Assembly (NCBI RefSeq): GCF_030406405.1
Contig: NZ_JAUEPL010000001.1
Span: 1-64,000 of the forward strand
Direction of reading: 5' to 3'
Origin: Streptomyces ficellus
GTDB taxonomy: Bacteria; Actinomycetota; Actinomycetes; Streptomycetales; Streptomycetaceae
DNA: 64,000 nucleotides
Every line of letters begins with the position of its first letter. The stretch's first letter is position 1. Below, piece after piece: positions 60,817-64,000 of this stretch. The translations under genes and the position numbers were made by a program. Below the pieces are notes generated by a model. That model was not told the DNA's origin and made no database searches. It saw only the letters and a program-made list of their open reading frames with translations.

Positions 60817-61575
60817 ATGCTCTGGGTCCCCTTCCTGCTGGTGACATGGGCCGCGGCGGCCGTCAGCTGCGCCCGGCTGTGCCGGGCGGCCGTCGAAGCC
60901 GCCCGCCCGGTGCCCCTGAGCCGCGCGGTGCGGGACCGTGAACTCACCCTGTACGAGGCGGCGTTCCTGGCCGGCGGCCCGCTCAGGGTCGCCGACCTGA
61001 CCCTGGTGTCGATGCACCGGCGCGGACGGCTGCTGCTCGCCCACACCGGCTGGGCGACCGTCGTGGACCCGGAGGGCGGGGACGAGCTGGAGCGTTCCGT
61101 GATCGGCGCGATAGGCCCCGGGGGTCAGTCGCGGATAGCGGCGGTGCGGGCCACCGCCTCGGCCGCCCACGCGGTACGGGCGCTCGCCGACCGCCTCGTC
61201 GGGGCGGGGCTCGCCGTGCCCGACGCCGTCCGGTCCGGCCTCGTCGCCGCGCTGCGGGCCGTGCGCCGCTCAGCCTTGCTCACCGTCGCGCTGGCGGCGG
61301 TCACGGTGCTCCTGCTGCCCGCCGAGCACACGCCCGGCGCCCACGGCATGGCCTGGTTCGCGCTCCCGCTCGTGCTGACCGTGGGGTGCCTCGTCATCGC
61401 GCGCGTCGAGGTCCACCCGTACACGCGCTGGGCATCACCCGCGGGGCAGAGCCTGCTGAGGAGGGTGCGCCCGTGCGACCCGCTGGCCGCCGTAGCGATC
61501 GGCGGCGTCCACGCCCTCGACGACCCGGCGCTGCGGGCGGCCCTGACCAACCGGCTCGCCAAAGAGGGTCACTGA
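60817..61575 (+). CDS. Second TIGR04222-like membrane protein without Cys tail
   Basis: 252 residues, a paralogue of the gene before it: N-terminal helix, then LYEAAFLAGGPLRVADLTLV and SMHRRGRLLLA matching the shared motif, helices near 153-169 and 179-195, and a C-terminal HALDDPALRAALTNRL like LHGLRALPDPVLREQL of its neighbour. The Gly/Ser/Cys tail is missing. TAGAAC seven bases before the ATG suggests a separate leaderless transcript start. Perhaps a partner that assembles with the tailed protein. Confidence 0.78.
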   Translation: MLWVPFLLVTWAAAAVSCARLCRAAVEAARPVPLSRAVRDRELTLYEAAFLAGGPLRVADLTLVSMHRRGRLLLAHTGWATVVDPEGGDELERSVIGAIGPGGQSRIAAVRATASAAHAVRALADRLVGAGLAVPDAVRSGLVAALRAVRRSALLTVALAAVTVLLLPAEHTPGAHGMAWFALPLVLTVGCLVIARVEVHPYTRWASPAGQSLLRRVRPCDPLAAVAIGGVHALDDPALRAALTNRLAKEGH

Positions 61576-61603
61576 CCCTGGCAAAGACGCCGGAAAAGAC
61601 GCC

Positions 61604-61632
61604 GGTGCGGCGCGCGTCACGCGCGCCGCACC
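61604..61632. terminator. Perfect 13-bp hairpin between convergent genes
   Basis: Arms 61604-61616 and 61620-61632 (GGTGCGGCGCGCG and its complement), loop TCA. Symmetric and so able to end transcripts from both the TIGR04222 gene and hemQ. No T-run. Confidence 0.75.
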
Positions 61633-61715
61633 CGGAGCCGGACCCGGTGTCGCTGGAGCGGCGGGCGCAGCCGCCCGCCCTCTGATCTTCCGGGTCGAAG
61701 GGTGGGGGCCGGGCG

Positions 61716-62429
61716 TTACGCCAGACCCGCCACCAGGTCCGCGACCGACTTGCGGCGGCCGGTGAAGAACGGGACCTCTTCGCGTACGTGCCGGCGTGCC
61801 TCGGAGGCGCGCAGGTGACGCATCAGGTCGACGATGCGGTACAGCTCGTCCGCCTCGAAGGCCAGCAGCCACTCGTAGTCGCCCAGCGAGAACGAGGCGA
61901 CCGTGTTGGCGCGCACGTCCGGGAAGCCGCGGGCCATCTTGCCGTGGTCCGCGAGCATCCGCCGCCGGTCCTCGTCGGGCAGCAGGTACCAGTCGTAGGA
62001 GCGCACGAAGGGGTACACCGAGACGTAGTCGCGCGGCGTCTCGTCGGCGAGGAAGGCCGGGATGTGCGACCGGTTGAACTCGGCGGGGCGGTGCAGCGCC
62101 ATGTTGGACCACACCGGCTCCAGGGCGCGGCCCAGCTTGGTGCGGCGGAAGAGGTTGTACGCCTCCTGGAGCGCGTCCGAGGTCTCGGCGTGCCACCAGA
62201 TCATCAGGTCGGCATCGGCGCGCAGACCGGACACGTCGTACGTGCCGCGCACGGTGATGTCCTTGGCGGCGAGCTGGTCGAACAGCTCCTGGACCTCGTC
62301 GGCGTAGCCGGTCCGGTCCTCGGGCAGGACGTCGCGCAGCTTGAAGACGGACCACAGGGTGTAGCGGATGACCTCGTTGAGGTCCTTCGCCTTCTTACCG
62401 GCGTTCGGGATCTTTTCGGGCGCACTCAT
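61716..62429 (-). CDS. hemQ: Coproheme decarboxylase HemQ
   Basis: 237 residues of the chlorite-dismutase fold; makes haem b from coproheme with peroxide, the last step of the coproporphyrin-dependent pathway of Gram-positive bacteria. N-terminal [34 protein letters not shown], the active Tyr region [14 protein letters not shown], proximal His in [12 protein letters not shown], and [20 protein letters not shown] 62429 lies four bases after the hemG stop, so the two are an operon; the GTG 62450 lies inside hemG. Confidence 0.93.
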   Translation of the reverse strand: MSAPEKIPNAGKKAKDLNEVIRYTLWSVFKLRDVLPEDRTGYADEVQELFDQLAAKDITVRGTYDVSGLRADADLMIWWHAETSDALQEAYNLFRRTKLGRALEPVWSNMALHRPAEFNRSHIPAFLADETPRDYVSVYPFVRSYDWYLLPDEDRRRMLADHGKMARGFPDVRANTVASFSLGDYEWLLAFEADELYRIVDLMRHLRASEARRHVREEVPFFTGRRKSVADLVAGLA

Positions 62430-62433
62430 AGGG

Positions 62434-63879
62434 CTATTCTCGCTCGTCACTCAGGGTGCCGTGCGCCAGGGTCGGCGTGGCGAGGATCTCGTCCGCCGCG
62501 CGGCGGGCGCTCGCCACGCACGCGGGGATGCCGACGCCGTCGTACACCGCCCCGCAGACCCGCAGGGCGGGCAGCTTGGCGACGGCGTCGCGGACGCGGG
62601 CGACGCGGGCGAGGTGGCCGACCGGGTACTGCGGCAGGCCGCCGATCCACCGGGTGACCTCGGTGGCGACGGGCCTGGCGGACAGCCCGGTCGCGGCGGC
62701 GAGGTCCGCCAGGGATACGGAGACGAGGTCGGCGTCCTCGCGGTGCAGGTGCTCCTCCTCGCCGTACCGGCCTACGGAGGTCCGCAGCACGAACAGGTCG
62801 CCGGAACCTTCGCCGGTCCACGCCCACTTCCGCGACGAGAAGGTGGACGCCTTGATGGTGCGGCCATCGACGGGCGGGACGAGGAACCCGGAACCGGCGG
62901 GCAGCGCTCCTTCCACGTCGCGGCGCCGGAAGGCGAGGGTGACCAGGGCCATCGATGCGTACTCGACGGCGGCGAGCTCGGCGGCGGCGGCCGGGGATTC
63001 GGCGGCGAGCAGCTCGGAGGCGGACCAGGCGGGGGTCGCGACGATCACGGCGTCGGCGTGGATGACGCGCTCGCCGGTACGGATGTGCCAGTCGGCCGCG
63101 CCGCGCGTGAGGGCGTGGACGGGCGTGTCGGTGAGGATCTGGCCGCCGTGGGAGGTGATGGCGGCGGCGACCGCGCCGGGGAGCGTGCCGATGCCGCCCG
63201 CGATGCCCATGAAGGCGGGCCCGGTCCGCTGCGCGGCCTTGCTCTGGACGGCGCGGACGGCCTCGGTCAGCGTGCCGTGGGCGCGGGCGGCGTCGAAGAG
63301 TGCGGGGACCGAGGCACGCATCGAGATCCGATACGCGTCGCCCGCGTACACGCCACCCAGCAGGGGTTCCACCAGCCGGTCGACGACCTCGCGGCCGAAG
63401 CGGTCGGCGACGTACCGGCCGATGGCGATGTCGTCGCCGAGGGCGGCGGCCTCGGCGGGGGGCAGGTCCCGCTCCTGCTCGGCGCGGGCGAGGCCCTCGG
63501 CGGACAGCAGGCCGGCCAGCGCGGCAGCGTCGCCGGGGACGCCCATCACATGCCCCTTGGGCATCGGGCGGAGCGCGTCGCGGGTCCACACGGCGGCGGT
63601 GGCCGTGGCGGGCTGCTGGAGCCGCTCGCCGAGCCCCACGGCCCGGGCCAGCTCGACCGCTTCGGGGCGGCGCGCGAGCATCGACTCGGCGCCGAGGTCG
63701 ACGGGGACGCCCTCGATCTCCCCCGCCCGCAGCTTGCCCCCGAGCCGGGTGGTGGCCTCCAGCAGGGTCACCCGCCGCCCGGCGGTGACCAGCCGGTGAG
63801 CGGCCGCCAGCCCGGCGATCCCGCCCCCGATGACGACGACATGGCCGCCCTTGGGTGTCTCCCCTGTGTCCGCGTTCAT
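62434..63879 (-). CDS. cgoX: Coproporphyrinogen III oxidase (HemY/HemG-type, CgoX)
   Basis: 481-residue FAD enzyme that oxidises coproporphyrinogen III to coproporphyrin III. Dinucleotide fold [18 protein letters not shown] at the N-terminus, then [20 protein letters not shown], and C-terminal [20 protein letters not shown] for FAD. Presence of HemQ next to it indicates the coproporphyrin rather than protoporphyrin route. Start ATG 63879; a uroporphyrinogen decarboxylase gene usually lies upstream but would fall outside the window. Confidence 0.92.
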   Translation of the reverse strand: MNADTGETPKGGHVVVIGGGIAGLAAAHRLVTAGRRVTLLEATTRLGGKLRAGEIEGVPVDLGAESMLARRPEAVELARAVGLGERLQQPATATAAVWTRDALRPMPKGHVMGVPGDAAALAGLLSAEGLARAEQERDLPPAEAAALGDDIAIGRYVADRFGREVVDRLVEPLLGGVYAGDAYRISMRASVPALFDAARAHGTLTEAVRAVQSKAAQRTGPAFMGIAGGIGTLPGAVAAAITSHGGQILTDTPVHALTRGAADWHIRTGERVIHADAVIVATPAWSASELLAAESPAAAAELAAVEYASMALVTLAFRRRDVEGALPAGSGFLVPPVDGRTIKASTFSSRKWAWTGEGSGDLFVLRTSVGRYGEEEHLHREDADLVSVSLADLAAATGLSARPVATEVTRWIGGLPQYPVGHLARVARVRDAVAKLPALRVCGAVYDGVGIPACVASARRAADEILATPTLAHGTLSDERE

Positions 63880-64000
63880 GACCCCACTGTCTCAAACGCC
63901 TCTGACACACCGTTCCGAGTCCCGACCGTGACCGGTTCGTGAGCCGTGGACCGGCAACCGGCCCCCTCCCCCGTACGTCCAAGAGGCACAGCACACACCA
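63880..64000. other. End of window, upstream region of cgoX
   Basis: No gene is supported. It holds short inverted GACCGG/CCGGTC-type repeats near 63929-63961 and presumably the cgoX promoter, which I could not fix. Confidence 0.35.

Overview
The window is chromosomal DNA of very high G+C content from a high-GC actinomycete, almost certainly a Streptomyces. Evidence: nearly every codon ends in G or C; GTG and TTG starts are common; several promoters place the start codon 6-8 bases after the -10 (leaderless mRNAs); and several genes belong to families typical of Streptomyces (SAV2148-type HEPN protein, DUF1707-FHA protein, RHVDL-type leader peptide, TIGR04222 membrane proteins). About 66 protein genes cover almost all of the sequence. 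I saw no tRNA, rRNA, insertion sequence, prophage or CRISPR array.

Layout. 0.3-6 kb: DUF456 membrane protein, ribosome-assembly GTPase RsgA with a 23-codon ORF upstream, a KhtTU-like cation/proton antiporter pair, a DM13 protein and a YihY/BrkB membrane protein. 6-10 kb: AidB-like acyl-CoA dehydrogenase, a GAF-domain regulator and a GNAT acetyltransferase. 10.0-19.7 kb: a complete assimilatory sulfur operon: leader peptide, sulfite reductase, zinc-ribbon miniprotein, APS reductase, APS kinase, CysDN, an SsuABC-type ABC importer and a sirohydrochlorin chelatase. 19.7-29.2 kb: DUF4440 and DUF1697 proteins, a macrolide-type glycosyltransferase under a leaderless promoter with a palindromic operator, a sugar ABC importer, a phosphotransferase, an epoxide-hydrolase-like enzyme, a DnaQ-type exonuclease and the HEPN protein. 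29.6-36.9 kb: glgX, treY and treZ, which together turn glycogen into trehalose, with a DUF1707-FHA gene on the other strand between treY and treZ. 36.9-40.9 kb: Xaa-Pro peptidase, LysR regulator, a divergent glutamine-amidotransferase-like protein, a nucleoside-kinase-like protein and a VOC protein. 41-46 kb: a branched-chain amino-acid (Liv) importer whose binding protein is convergent with its other four genes. 46-50.8 kb: MsrB, MurC, a Usp-like protein, a RibD-like reductase, ZapE and an OsmC protein. 51-57.4 kb: PhoX-like phosphatase, cytochrome P450, lipoprotein polysaccharide deacetylase, aldo/keto reductase, zinc-ribbon miniprotein, AIM24 protein and a PTH2-like peptidyl-tRNA hydrolase. 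57.5-61.6 kb: DUF4142 protein, a DUF692 multinuclear iron oxidase (MNIO), and two TIGR04222 membrane proteins, the first ending in a Gly/Ser/Cys tail. 61.7-63.9 kb: hemQ and the coproporphyrinogen oxidase gene of the coproporphyrin-dependent heme pathway.

The most interesting locus is 58.4-61.6 kb. MNIO enzymes are known to modify cysteines in peptides (for example MbnB in methanobactin synthesis). Here one is fused, through a Thr-Gly repeat linker, to a C-terminal domain that resembles the partner protein such enzymes use, and it lies 6 bases upstream of a membrane protein whose C-terminus carries six cysteines in glycine and serine. I propose, as inference, a membrane-anchored cysteine-modified tail. 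Second in interest is control of the sulfur operon: two neighbouring inverted repeats, a 27-residue leader peptide, then a C-rich, G-poor spacer before sirA.
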